Translations under genes and position numbers: made by a program
Part shown: positions 15,320 to 24,317 of the stretch, in pieces
How the letters are laid out: the number at the start of each line of letters is the position of its first letter
Position numbering within the stretch: position 1 is the first letter of the stretch
From: DASRAU01 sp035638075
GTDB taxonomy: Bacteria; Acidobacteriota; Polarisedimenticolia; Gp22-AA2
Length of the DNA stretch: 64,000 nt
Direction: 5' to 3'
Assembly (NCBI GenBank): GCA_035638075.1
Contig: DASRAU010000036.1
Location: forward strand, 1-64,000
The notes under the pieces: generated by a model
What the model was told of the DNA's origin: nothing
The model's database searches: none
What the model saw: the letters and a program-made list of their open reading frames with translations, nothing else

Positions 15320-17236
15320 TCAGGCGCCGGAGCGCATCCGGATGGACTGCGGCCCCTCGCCATCGAGAAAGATGCGTTGCCAGATCTCGAGATTCACCAG
15401 CAGCCACAGGCGGCTGCCGTGGTCGGCGACGCCGGCGTGGTGCTCGTACGCCATCGTCCTGAGCGCGGCGGGACGGAAGAGATTGCGGCGCAGTGTCCGG
15501 GGGGAGAGGACGAACTCCTCGACCACGGACCGCCAGCCGTTGCGAATCCACCGGCCGAACGGAACCGGGAACCCCATCTTGCGGCGCTCGAGGATCGGCC
15601 GCGGGACGACGTCCTGCAGCGCGGCCCGGAGCACCGCCTTGGTGCGCCCGCCGCGCAGCTTGAAGCGCGCCGGCAGGGCGGTGACCTGCTCGACCAGTGG
15701 ATGGTCCAGGTAGGGCACCCGGCTCTCGAGGGACGCCGCCATGCTCATCTGGTCCTGCTTCATGAGGAGCTCGACGAGGTACGTCTGGATGTCGGCGCGT
15801 CCGATCCGATCGAGCGTGTCCCCTCCGGCCGCCTCGAAGGACCGCAGCGTCTCCGCATACGGATCGCGGACGGCCCGCTGCATCCGGGCGGGCAGGAGGC
15901 GGCTCTGCAGGCGCTCCGGAAAGACGGCGTAGTTGTCGCAGAGCAGCGCCCGGGGACCGGGCTCGAGTCCGAGGAAGCTGCGCTCGGCGTAACGGCGGAT
16001 CGACCGGGGAAGCGCCTGCAGCATCCCGCCGGCGCGTTCCCGCAGCGACGAGGGGACCAGATGCCGGTAGACCTTCCCCAGCCGCTCGTTCCACGCCGTG
16101 ACCCGGTAGCGGTTGTAGCCGAGGAAGAGCTCGTCCGCCCCTTCGCCGCTCAGCACCACCTTGACGTGCCGCGCGGCGAGGCGGGACACGGCGTGCAGCG
16201 GCACGCTCGATTCGAAGGCGATCGGCTCGTCCTCGTGCCACACCAGCCCGGGCAGGTCGGCGAAGAAGTCCCCCGCGCCGAGGACGATCTCCCGGTGCAC
16301 GGCGCCGGCCGTCCGCGCCGCCAGTCGCGCGAAGGGGAGCTCGTTCGCCTCCGCGTCGTCGAAGCCGACCGCGAATGTCTGGATCGGGTCCCGCGTCATG
16401 CGGGCCATGAGGACGGCCAGCCCGGTCGAGTCGAGGCCGCCCGAGAGGAACAGCCCCAGCGGGACGTCGCTCATGAGGTGGCTTTGCACCGCGTCCTCCA
16501 GCCGCGACCGCACTTCGGCCGCCTGCTGCCGCACCGTCCCGCCGGCCGGCTCGACCGGATCGGGAAGGTGCCACCAGCGCCGCTGGGTGACCCCCGGCTC
16601 GCGCGACCACGACAGCACCCGGCCCGGCAGCAGCTTGCGCACCCCGTGGAAGAAGGTCTCCTCCCCGGCGACGAAGCGGTTGGCCAGGAATTCCGGGAGG
16701 ATGTCCTCGTTCAGCCGCGGGGTGATCCAGCCCGACGCCAGGATCGCCTTGATCTCCGACGCGAAGATCAGCTCGTGCTCGGTGAGCGCGTAGTACAGAG
16801 GCTTGATCCCCAGCCGATCGCGCGCCAAAAGGAGCCGGCCGCGCTTCCGGTCCCACAGCGCGAAGGCGAACATGCCGCGCAGCGACTCGACGCACCGATC
16901 CTCCTGCTCCTCGTAGAGGTGCAGGATCGTCTCGTTGTCGCTGTGCGTCCTGTACCGGTGTCCCCGCGCTTCCAGGCGCGGCCGGAGATCGGGATGGTTG
17001 TAGATCTCGCCGTTGCAGATGATCCAGACGCTTTGATCCTCGTTCGCCATCGGCTGCCGGCCGCCCTTCGGATCGACGATGGCCAGCCGCCGATGCCCCA
17101 GGCCGACAGGACCCTCGACGAGCAGCCCTTCCCCGTCCGGTCCGCGGTGGCGCAGGGTGTCCCGCATCCGCTCGAGGCGCTTCGGTTCCACGCCCTCGCC
17201 CGGGCGCAGCTTCAGGATGCCGACGATGCCGCACAT
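15320..17236 (-). CDS. asnB: Asparagine-synthase-type glutamine amidotransferase (copy 1)
   Basis: A 638-aa class II amidotransferase of the AsnB family. It starts MCGIVGILKL with the catalytic Cys2 exposed after Met removal. The glutaminase domain continues with RHRGPDGEG, NGEIYN and the DNETILHLYEE region. The synthetase domain has the PPi-loop SGGLDS (265-270) and the downstream GEGADELFLGYNRY motif. In exopolysaccharide loci such enzymes often amidate sugar carboxyls or other precursors rather than make asparagine; that role here is inference. The start at 17236 is fixed by the obligatory Cys2. It is 8 nt downstream of the cytochrome gene. A second copy lies at 22417-24309. Confidence 0.93.
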   Translation of the reverse strand: MCGIVGILKLRPGEGVEPKRLERMRDTLRHRGPDGEGLLVEGPVGLGHRRLAIVDPKGGRQPMANEDQSVWIICNGEIYNHPDLRPRLEARGHRYRTHSDNETILHLYEEQEDRCVESLRGMFAFALWDRKRGRLLLARDRLGIKPLYYALTEHELIFASEIKAILASGWITPRLNEDILPEFLANRFVAGEETFFHGVRKLLPGRVLSWSREPGVTQRRWWHLPDPVEPAGGTVRQQAAEVRSRLEDAVQSHLMSDVPLGLFLSGGLDSTGLAVLMARMTRDPIQTFAVGFDDAEANELPFARLAARTAGAVHREIVLGAGDFFADLPGLVWHEDEPIAFESSVPLHAVSRLAARHVKVVLSGEGADELFLGYNRYRVTAWNERLGKVYRHLVPSSLRERAGGMLQALPRSIRRYAERSFLGLEPGPRALLCDNYAVFPERLQSRLLPARMQRAVRDPYAETLRSFEAAGGDTLDRIGRADIQTYLVELLMKQDQMSMAASLESRVPYLDHPLVEQVTALPARFKLRGGRTKAVLRAALQDVVPRPILERRKMGFPVPFGRWIRNGWRSVVEEFVLSPRTLRRNLFRPAALRTMAYEHHAGVADHGSRLWLLVNLEIWQRIFLDGEGPQSIRMRSGA

Positions 17237-17244
17237 GGAAGGGT

Positions 17245-18597
17245 CTAGAGCGAGTCGAGGTACTCGACGAGGTCGCTCTTCTCCTGTGCGCCGAGACCCA
17301 GCGCGAAGAAGGTGTCGTAGTGATCGACGACGAGGTTCAGGGTCGCGAACCGCCCGTCGTGATAGAAGCCGCCCTTCCGGTGCGTCCACAACCCTTTGAG
17401 CGGAGTGGTGCGATAGCGCCGGTCGGGAGAGCGGCTCGCCTGGAAGTCGTCGATGCCGATCTCGGAGGCCGCGTGCAGATTCCAGCCCGGCTCGGTGAAG
17501 ATCGGCGGGACATGGCACGAGGCGCACCGCGCACTGCCGTTGAAGATCGCTTCCCCGCGTGCCGCGGCCGCGGCGTCGAACGAGCCCCTGGGCGGGCGCG
17601 GGGCCTCGAGGGCGAGCTGGTAGAAGTGCAGGGCGGCGAGCCTCGGCGTGATCCGATCGGAGTCGCTCTTCACGTGCCCGAAGCCATTCGCCGCCGCGAT
17701 CGGGAACTGCGCCGCGTCATCCAGCCTCGGGTCGAAGAAGATCCCCTGCCCGTGCATCTCGAGGTTGGCGACGAAGGCGTTCCAGTGGGTCACCGACCCC
17801 CAGCCGGTCCAGGTGTGCAGGTTCACGCCGGCGAGGCCGAACGCCGGCGGCAGGAGCGTGGCGGCGGTGGCGCCGTCGGGGCGGAAGGCCTTGCCGTCCA
17901 GGAACAGCGCGGCGTCGAACTTCCCGGGTCCCCAGGAGGCCAGGACGGCACGCACCGTCTCTTCGGGGACCCCCAGCAGCATGACGACCGGCGTCAAGTC
18001 GGGCGACAATCCCACGATCGCGCCGACGTTGAGGTCACGGTTCGCCCAGCCGTCGAGCCGGTGGCCGATCCCCGGGGCGAAAGAGTCGTCGACCGTGGAG
18101 TGGCACAGGGCGCACTGCATGCCAATCGACGTGAGGGTCCCGCGGGTGTCGAAGAATCCGGTGAGGCCGACGATCGCATGCAGCTTCAACAGGGCGACGG
18201 TGGTCTTCGGGCTGCCGAGATCCACGTTGCCGCCCTTGAGCTGATCGAGCAGGGGCCTGGGAAGGGCATCGACATCGACCTTGAGGCCGGCGCCGAGCGC
18301 GGCCCTGGCTCCCAGACCCGGACCGACGCCTCCCAGGGCGGCGCCGGCGATCGCCCGGTGAATCCCGAGGGCATCGCCCCAGAAGTGCTCGTCTCCGAAG
18401 GTGTCGAAGCGGAACGTCTGCCGGCCTGCTTCGATCATCGCGCGCGCATGATTGGCGACCTCTCGATCCGATGCGCTCGCCTTGCCTCCCTCTTCCGCCG
18501 TCCCCGCCTGGGTCGATGGGATCCCCCGGAGCCCGAAAAGCAGCCCGAGGAGACCGAGGGCGACGAGCGCCAGGAGCGATTTCGGTGCGTGTGTCAT
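17245..18597 (-). CDS. Dihaem cytochrome c / MauG-CcpA-related oxidoreductase
   Basis: A 450-aa exported protein with an N-terminal signal (SLLALVALGLLGLLFGLRG) and two haem c motifs, CALCH (162-166) and CASCH (358-362). The C-terminal part (TPLKGLWTHRKGGFYHDGRF, then LNLVVDHYD and a closing LVEYLDSL) is typical of the dihaem cytochrome peroxidase/thiol-oxidoreductase superfamily. It is expected in the periplasm. A donor, acceptor or substrate cannot be assigned. It is preceded by a lipoprotein gene (9-nt gap) and followed by asnB, so it is embedded in a polysaccharide operon, where a redox enzyme is unexpected. Confidence 0.85.
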   Translation of the reverse strand: MTHAPKSLLALVALGLLGLLFGLRGIPSTQAGTAEEGGKASASDREVANHARAMIEAGRQTFRFDTFGDEHFWGDALGIHRAIAGAALGGVGPGLGARAALGAGLKVDVDALPRPLLDQLKGGNVDLGSPKTTVALLKLHAIVGLTGFFDTRGTLTSIGMQCALCHSTVDDSFAPGIGHRLDGWANRDLNVGAIVGLSPDLTPVVMLLGVPEETVRAVLASWGPGKFDAALFLDGKAFRPDGATAATLLPPAFGLAGVNLHTWTGWGSVTHWNAFVANLEMHGQGIFFDPRLDDAAQFPIAAANGFGHVKSDSDRITPRLAALHFYQLALEAPRPPRGSFDAAAAARGEAIFNGSARCASCHVPPIFTEPGWNLHAASEIGIDDFQASRSPDRRYRTTPLKGLWTHRKGGFYHDGRFATLNLVVDHYDTFFALGLGAQEKSDLVEYLDSL

Positions 18598-18606
18598 GGT
18601 CTCCTT

Positions 18607-19155
18607 TCAGGGACCCTCGACCACGATGGAGGTGTCGAGGTATGGGAGAGGAATGGAGCAGGAGGCTGCCGTGGTGCCGTTGTTGTTGAGCCGCGTGACC
18701 CGATCGGAGTGTCCGATCTCCATCGTCCCGCCGGCCGACCCCGGATGAAACGTGGTGAAGCACTCGTACCGCGCGTTGGTGTCGCGGTCCAGATACGTCC
18801 AGGCGACGTCGCAGGTGACGTCCGCGACCGTCGCCGTGAGCCCGGTGGCAGTGATCCTGAATCCCGGCAAAGCCTCATCCCTGACGACGGTCACCGGGCC
18901 GAAACGGTTGGCCCTCGTGGTCGTCGCGAAGGGGACGCCTGCCGGACAGAACAGCGTCGCGGTGACGTGAGTGATGACCCAGGTCCCCTGGAGATCGGCC
19001 TGAGTCACCGTGCAGCCTGCGGCCCCTGCAGCTTCAGGAATGATGAGGTCGGGTCCCCCCTGGCACGCGGTCAGCAAACCGAGACCGAGAGCCACCAGGG
19101 GGATCAGGACCGCCGGAAGCGCGTGACGAGGTCGCCGGGAGATCCGCTGGTCCAT
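18607..19155 (-). CDS. Putative lipoprotein of unknown function
   Basis: A 182-aa protein with a textbook lipobox: a basic N-terminus, a hydrophobic stretch, then GLGLLTAC with Cys31 as the lipidation site. The mature part is beta-rich and contains further cysteines (CTVTQADLQGTW, LFCPAG, VTCDVAW, YECFTTF, ASCSIPLP), which could form disulphides in the periplasm. I do not recognise the family. Its ATG overlaps the heparinase stop by one base (TGATG), and the dihaem cytochrome follows after 9 nt, suggesting the lipoprotein and cytochrome are a pair (inference). Confidence 0.72.
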   Translation of the reverse strand: MDQRISRRPRHALPAVLIPLVALGLGLLTACQGGPDLIIPEAAGAAGCTVTQADLQGTWVITHVTATLFCPAGVPFATTTRANRFGPVTVVRDEALPGFRITATGLTATVADVTCDVAWTYLDRDTNARYECFTTFHPGSAGGTMEIGHSDRVTRLNNNGTTAASCSIPLPYLDTSIVVEGP

Positions 19156-21377
19156 CAGGCGACCGGCTCCGGAAATCTCCGGCCATTGACGACGACCGCG
19201 TCGTCCTCGAACCGCAGCGTGTCCCGGCCCTGGTCGAGGACGAGCCCGGATGGCCGTTGCGCGTCCGCGTCGAGGAGCGACACTTCGGGAGTCGCGCCGG
19301 GCTCGCCGGCCGCCGGGAGCAGCAGCGTGATGAGGCGGAGGGGCAGGCGCGTCTCGGCGGTGACGATCATCACCGGGGCCGGCCGGCGCTGTCCGTAATG
19401 GGGCGACACCCAGCCCTGCGGCGGGGCCTCGCTGCCCGTGACGATGCGGGTCGCCAGGTCGACGTTCGCGAAGGAGCGCATGATGAGCCCCCGCCCCCGG
19501 GGTCCGAGGGCGTGCACCCAGCCGTCCTTCTGCTCCACCCGCAAAGGGGCGAACTGGAACCGGGCGTCGATGCGGTGATCGGCGTTCCCCTCGAGATCGT
19601 CCACGATGATCAGCAGGCGCGGCTTCAGGAACAGCACCCGCCGCCGGTGCACGACCGGATCGGGGAGACGGCAGTACGCGCCGTGCTCGGCATCGGCGTA
19701 GCCGAGGGAGTCGTCGGAGGCGTGGCGCCGCAGCCGGGCGCCGGGCGTGTCGCGCCAGGCGAACGGGCCGTCCGGCTCCGCCTGTCCGGCGCCGTCCACC
19801 ATCACGGTGCTGTGGGCCGCCGTGCCGCGGAACGCGTCACGCCACGAGCGGTCGGTCGCATAGAGGAACGTGCCGGAGTCCACGACGCACGGTTCCCCGA
19901 ACATGGCGCACTGCACGCTCAGCAGATCGGCATGCGCGTGGCCCGCGGCGGCCGGGGGGCCCAGCGGCCCGACGTCGAAGATGATCTGGTGGTCGCGCGG
20001 CTCCCAGCCGCTGCGCATGACGACATACCCGCCGGTGCCGAACAGTCCATGGGACGAGCCGTCCGGCGGGGCGGGAGCGAGGGCGCGGAAGGCCTCCGCG
20101 CCCGACGTGCCGAGCAGCCACTCCGTCTCCGGGGCCAGGTCGCCGGCCGCCCAGGCGTAATCGGGCCGCCGGAACAGCGCCGCCGCGGTGGAGAAGGTGG
20201 CCCGCATGTCGTCCGGTTCCCGGCGGTGCAGCGGCAGGAGGCAGCCTCCGTCGCCGTCTCCCACGCTCGGAACTTTTCCGCCGGGCAGTGCGAGAGCCAG
20301 CAGGAAGTCGATCGCCTTGCGGATCCTTGCCGCGACCTCTTCCGGGACGGGACGACCGCAGCGCGACGCCAGGATGAGGTAGTGCAGGTAGATCTCGACC
20401 GTGTACCGCTGGTAGCAGGTCGACTGCTCGAAATAGACGCCGTCGTCCAGCACCTGGAGCGCGACCTGCTCCACCAGGATGCGCTCGCCGGTGCTCGTCC
20501 AGCCTTCCGCCCCGGAGAGCTCGGGGAACTGGGTGCCCGCGTAGAACAGGCCGAGGGCTTCTCCCGTGAGGTGGGTGTTGGGTGACGTGTAGCGGGACAG
20601 GTAGCGTTCGATGTGCGTCGCGTGGCTGCTGATGCCGGCCCGCATCTGCGCGAACAGATCGGGCGTGAGCGCGCGCGCGCCACGGAACAGGTGCAGGGCC
20701 CAGCACCAGGAGATCAGCCGCAGCGCGACCTCCAGACTGCTGGCCCAGTTGATGCCCCAGCCGACCGGATTGGCGCCCATCCAGCCCCGGACCGACGAGG
20801 CGAACGTCACGGCGTAGTTTTCGTCTCCCGTCAGGCGATAGGCCTGCCCCAGCGTCACCAGCCATTGGTGCCGGTTCAGCTCCCAGACGACTTTGGGGTC
20901 GCCCATCGACTCCGAGTCGAACAGGTCGAGACGGCTCCAGTGAGCGAAGCGCGTCCTCCGACCCGAGACCGGGTCGAGATGCCAGTCGATCGGGTCGCCG
21001 AAAGAGAGATCGCGATAGCCGAGCAGATCGAAGCGCCTGCGACCGATCGCCTCCGCCTCCGCCAGCAGCTGCGAGAGTGTCCTCGGCGCGGCCCGATCGA
21101 GGAGCTGCCTCGCCTCCGCCGCGTTCGCCGCGCCGTCGAAGAACCGGCCGGGCGCCTCCAGGTTGAACCGCTGCAGCGACCGGCCGAGCGCTTGTTCGAG
21201 CTCGTCTCCCGCGTGCCTCGCGGGGATCGCGCCCGCGCAGGACAGGAGGCGGCCGCGCCGCGCGGCGTCATCGGGATCCCCCGTGACACCGAGACGCTCC
21301 AGCCACTTGGAGACCTCCTGCCGGCCGCGACTGGCCAGCTCGTGGAGTCCCATCCCCGGCAAGCGCTCCAGCCTCAT
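19155..21377 (-). CDS. Heparinase II/III-family protein (alginate-lyase-like)
   Basis: A 740-aa protein with an N-terminal alpha/alpha-toroid region and a C-terminal beta-sandwich typical of heparinase II/III. Conserved blocks are WELNRHQWLVTLGQAYRLTG, WASSLEVALRLISWCWA, YTSPNTHLTGEALGLFYAG, GGYVVMRSGW, GHAHADLLSVQC and DSGTFLYATDRSWRDAFRGT followed by AHSTVMVDG. The paired His/Tyr positions around the GHAHAD and SPNTHLTGE motifs are those used in lyases of this fold. No signal peptide is evident, as in many exopolysaccharide-operon members. It may trim or edit a uronic-acid-containing polymer (inference). It overlaps the upstream glycosyltransferase by ATGA. Confidence 0.88.
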   Translation of the reverse strand: MRLERLPGMGLHELASRGRQEVSKWLERLGVTGDPDDAARRGRLLSCAGAIPARHAGDELEQALGRSLQRFNLEAPGRFFDGAANAAEARQLLDRAAPRTLSQLLAEAEAIGRRRFDLLGYRDLSFGDPIDWHLDPVSGRRTRFAHWSRLDLFDSESMGDPKVVWELNRHQWLVTLGQAYRLTGDENYAVTFASSVRGWMGANPVGWGINWASSLEVALRLISWCWALHLFRGARALTPDLFAQMRAGISSHATHIERYLSRYTSPNTHLTGEALGLFYAGTQFPELSGAEGWTSTGERILVEQVALQVLDDGVYFEQSTCYQRYTVEIYLHYLILASRCGRPVPEEVAARIRKAIDFLLALALPGGKVPSVGDGDGGCLLPLHRREPDDMRATFSTAAALFRRPDYAWAAGDLAPETEWLLGTSGAEAFRALAPAPPDGSSHGLFGTGGYVVMRSGWEPRDHQIIFDVGPLGPPAAAGHAHADLLSVQCAMFGEPCVVDSGTFLYATDRSWRDAFRGTAAHSTVMVDGAGQAEPDGPFAWRDTPGARLRRHASDDSLGYADAEHGAYCRLPDPVVHRRRVLFLKPRLLIIVDDLEGNADHRIDARFQFAPLRVEQKDGWVHALGPRGRGLIMRSFANVDLATRIVTGSEAPPQGWVSPHYGQRRPAPVMIVTAETRLPLRLITLLLPAAGEPGATPEVSLLDADAQRPSGLVLDQGRDTLRFEDDAVVVNGRRFPEPVA

Positions 21378-22432
21378 GCCGGCCGCCCCGCGTAGACCGC
21401 GAGCCAGGATTTCCGCACGTGCTCCCAGCTGTACTTCTCCGCTTCCTGCCGGGCGCTCCGGGCGATGGAGTGGGCGCGGTTCGGGTTCCCGAGGAAGTAG
21501 GACGCGGCGCTGGCCATCGCCTCCGGATCCGCGACCGGCACGAGCAGGCCGGTGGTGCGGTGGCGGATGATGTTCCCCAGGTCGCCGGTGGCCGTGGACA
21601 CGACGGGGAGTCCGGCCGCGAAGGCTTCCAGGACCGACACCGGCTGGTTGTCCACGGCCGACGCGTTCAGGAGGATGTCGGCCTCTTCGTACAGCGCCGG
21701 CATCCGGCCCGGGGCGATCGCTCCGAGGAAGCGCACGTCGCCGGCGCCGAGGCCCCGGGCCAGGCCTCGGAGGCGTTGCTCCTCGCTGCCCGACCCGGCG
21801 ACGGTCAGGGTGGCCTCCGGGTAGCGCTTCTTCAGTTGCGAGAACGCCCGGATCGTCACGTCCACGCGGTAGTGCGGCTCGAGATTGCGGGCAGAGAGGA
21901 AGCGCGGACGCAGAGGCGGCCGATCGCGGAAACGGAAGCGTCCGGTGTCCACGATGTTGCGGATGACGCGCGCCCGGTAGCCGTGGCGCGCGAACACCTC
22001 CCGAAGGTAGTCGGACGGCACGACGATCTCATCCACCCGCCGCAGGAAGGGATGCACCAGCAGGCCCCAGCGCGCCAGGTGCGTCTCGGCCTCGCCACTG
22101 TGGTAGTGCAGAACGACCCGCTTCCCGTAATGACGCGCGACGGCGATGGCCGGCGTCGGCGCGAGGAGGAACGACCAGAACGAGGCCGAGAAGGCGTGCG
22201 CCACGTCGACCTCGCGCAAGCGTCGCAGCGAGGGCACGTAGAGGGCCTGGTTGAGGAGGGTGCGGGCGTAAGGCCAGCGGCGCAGCCATGACAGCGAGGA
22301 GGGGAACGGCGGATCGATGGGGATCCGCGTCACCTGGTGCCCCTCCGCCTGCAGGTGATTCTGAAGCGCGGCCGCCTGCACCTCCTGCCCTCCCACGGAT
22401 CCGGGTCCCGGCGCGATCAGAGCGACACGCAT
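21374..22432 (-). CDS. Glycosyltransferase family 4
   Basis: A 352-aa GT4 enzyme starting MRVALIAPGPGSVGGQEVQA, with the Gly-rich N-terminal loop of the family. Later blocks are RVIRNIVDTGRFRF, FLSARNLEPHYRVDVTIRAFSQL, LTVAGSGSEEQRLRGL, VRFLGAIAPGRMPALYEEADILLNAS, and the E-x7-E-type donor motif DNQPVSVLEAFAAGLPVVST. ATG 22432 is preceded by a strong GGGAGG site and overlaps the end of asnB copy 2 by 16 nt. It transfers a nucleotide-activated sugar to the growing repeat unit in the cytoplasm; the sugar is unknown. Confidence 0.92.
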   Translation of the reverse strand: MRVALIAPGPGSVGGQEVQAAALQNHLQAEGHQVTRIPIDPPFPSSLSWLRRWPYARTLLNQALYVPSLRRLREVDVAHAFSASFWSFLLAPTPAIAVARHYGKRVVLHYHSGEAETHLARWGLLVHPFLRRVDEIVVPSDYLREVFARHGYRARVIRNIVDTGRFRFRDRPPLRPRFLSARNLEPHYRVDVTIRAFSQLKKRYPEATLTVAGSGSEEQRLRGLARGLGAGDVRFLGAIAPGRMPALYEEADILLNASAVDNQPVSVLEAFAAGLPVVSTATGDLGNIIRHRTTGLLVPVADPEAMASAASYFLGNPNRAHSIARSARQEAEKYSWEHVRKSWLAVYAGRPA

Positions 22433-24309
22433 GCGACCTCCCTTTGCCGCGCGGGGCGGGCGTCGATGAAGGCACGGCACCACAGCTCGAAGGACAGCAG
22501 CGTCCAGACCTGCAGGTCGAGCGGACGCCCCGCTTCGTGGCTCCGCACCAGATCCTCGACGGCGGCCGGGTTGAAGAAGCCCCGCTCGCGACTGCGTTTC
22601 GTCAGCAGGAGATCGTGGACGAACCCGCCGAGCTTCCCCCGGAACCAGCGGCCGAGCGGGATGGCGAAGCCCTGCTTGCGCCGGTCGATGATGTCGTCGG
22701 GCAGGATGCCGCGCATCGCATCCTTGAGGATCCACTTCGTCGTCCCGTCGCGCAGCAGCATGTCGGGCGGGATCGCCGCCGCGAACTCGACCAGGCGGTG
22801 ATCGAGGAGCGGCTCGCGCGCCTCCAGCGAATGCGCCATGCTCATCCGGTCCACCTTGGTGAGGATGTCCAGCGGCAGGGACGACTTGAGGTCGAGGTAG
22901 CGCGCCGCCGACAGCCAGTGGCCGCCCGCGTGCTCGAGGTACCTGCGCTCCGCGTGCGAGGGGTCGTGCGGCCCCATGCGGTCGAGGACCTCGGGCGGGA
23001 ACAGCCGCTCCAGGTCGTCCCGGCGGAAGAGCGTCGATTCGTCCAGGTAGCGGTGCGCGCCGTCGAGCCCCAGGTTGAGGAGGAAGTTGCGTCCCTTCGT
23101 GCCCGGCCGAAGCCGTCCGGCCGCGCCGCCCGCGATCCGGCGCGCGAGGCGCGGCAGCCGGAACGCCCGCCGGCGCGCCTCGACGACATACCGCTCGTAC
23201 CCGGCGAAGATCTCGTCCCCGCCGTCGCCGGAGAGGACCACCTTGACGTGCTCTGCCGCGAGCTTCGACACCATGTAGGTGGGAATGGCCGAGCTGTCGC
23301 CGAACGGCTCGTCGAGGTGCCAGACGATGTCCTCGATCTGGTCCGTGACGTCGGGCTCGAGGATGAGCTCGTGATGGTCCGTCCCGAACTGCCGGGCGAC
23401 GCGCCGGGCGTGCGCGCTCTCGTCGTACGCCTGGTCCGCGAAACCGATCGTGAACGTCCGGAGCGGACCCTGCACGTGGGGCGCCATGGTGGCCACGACC
23501 GCGCTCGAGTCGAGGCCACCGCTGAGGAAGGCCCCCACCGGCACGTCGCTGACCAGGCGCAGACGCACCGACTCGTCCAGAAGCGTCCGCAGCTCCTCGA
23601 TCAGGTCGCCGGCGCTGCGGCCGCGGTCCGGGTAGAACGTCACGTCCCAGTAGGGGTGGACCCGGGTCCGGTGACCGGCCGCGGCCACCAGGAGGTGCGC
23701 GGCCGGGAGCTTGTGGACCCCCCGGACGATGCTCCCGGACACGGGGGTGGTGAGGAACGTGAACAGGTGCGACGCGGCCGGCCAGTCGATCTCCGGCTCG
23801 ACGTCCGGAAGCTCCAGCAGGGCCTTGAGCTCCGAGGCGAACACGAGTCGTCCGGCGATCTCCGCGTAGTACAGCGGCTTCACCCCGAGACGGTCGCGCG
23901 CCAGGAGCAGCCGCCGGAGCTTCTCGTCCCACAGGGCGAAGGCGAACATGCCGCGCAGATGGTCCACGCAGCGATCGCCGTACTCTTCGTAGAGGTGGAC
24001 GATGGTCTCCGTGTCGGTCTGCGTGGAAAACGCATGTCCCCGGCGCGTCAGCTGCTTCCGGAGATCGCGGAAGTTGTAGATCTCGCCGTTCAGCACCACC
24101 CAGACGGTTTTGTCCTCGTTGTGAATGGGCTGCCGGCCGGTGTCGAGATCGATGATGCTCAGCCGCCGCATTCCCAGCCCGGCTCCGGCGCCCAGGTAGA
24201 GCCCCTCGTCGTCCGGTCCGCGGTGGCGCATGACGTCGCACATGCGTCGCAGCTCTCCCGGCAGGACGGGTCCGCCCCCGAGATCGACGATGCCGGCGAT
24301 GCCGCACAT
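22417..24309 (-). CDS. asnB: Asparagine-synthase-type glutamine amidotransferase (copy 2)
   Basis: A 630-aa AsnB-family enzyme beginning MCGIAGIVDL with catalytic Cys2. It has RHRGPDDEG, LNGEIYNF, TDTETIVHLYEEYGD in the glutaminase half, and SGGLDSSA (from 263) plus GDGGDEIFAGYERY in the synthetase half. It is clearly diverged from copy 1, so this is not a recent tandem duplication. It lies between the flippase gene (8-nt gap) and a GT4 gene (16-nt overlap). The start is fixed by Cys2. In this setting, modification of a polymer precursor by amide formation is likelier than bulk asparagine synthesis, but that is inference. Confidence 0.93.
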   Translation of the reverse strand: MCGIAGIVDLGGGPVLPGELRRMCDVMRHRGPDDEGLYLGAGAGLGMRRLSIIDLDTGRQPIHNEDKTVWVVLNGEIYNFRDLRKQLTRRGHAFSTQTDTETIVHLYEEYGDRCVDHLRGMFAFALWDEKLRRLLLARDRLGVKPLYYAEIAGRLVFASELKALLELPDVEPEIDWPAASHLFTFLTTPVSGSIVRGVHKLPAAHLLVAAAGHRTRVHPYWDVTFYPDRGRSAGDLIEELRTLLDESVRLRLVSDVPVGAFLSGGLDSSAVVATMAPHVQGPLRTFTIGFADQAYDESAHARRVARQFGTDHHELILEPDVTDQIEDIVWHLDEPFGDSSAIPTYMVSKLAAEHVKVVLSGDGGDEIFAGYERYVVEARRRAFRLPRLARRIAGGAAGRLRPGTKGRNFLLNLGLDGAHRYLDESTLFRRDDLERLFPPEVLDRMGPHDPSHAERRYLEHAGGHWLSAARYLDLKSSLPLDILTKVDRMSMAHSLEAREPLLDHRLVEFAAAIPPDMLLRDGTTKWILKDAMRGILPDDIIDRRKQGFAIPLGRWFRGKLGGFVHDLLLTKRSRERGFFNPAAVEDLVRSHEAGRPLDLQVWTLLSFELWCRAFIDARPARQREVACVSL

Positions 24310-24317
24310 GGCCGGGA

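Noticed and set aside
14690..17248. Long plus-strand frame opposite the beta-propeller and amidotransferase genes
   Set aside because: No domain, extreme His/Arg/Gln/Gly composition, and the minus strand carries two well-defined genes.
21374..24307. Very long open frame that would fuse a glycosyltransferase to an upstream 600-residue Arg/Gly/Pro-rich protein
   Set aside because: The upstream part is an out-of-frame reading of asnB copy 2. The composition is typical of GC-rich shadow frames, and the genuine glycosyltransferase begins at 22432 behind a strong ribosome site.
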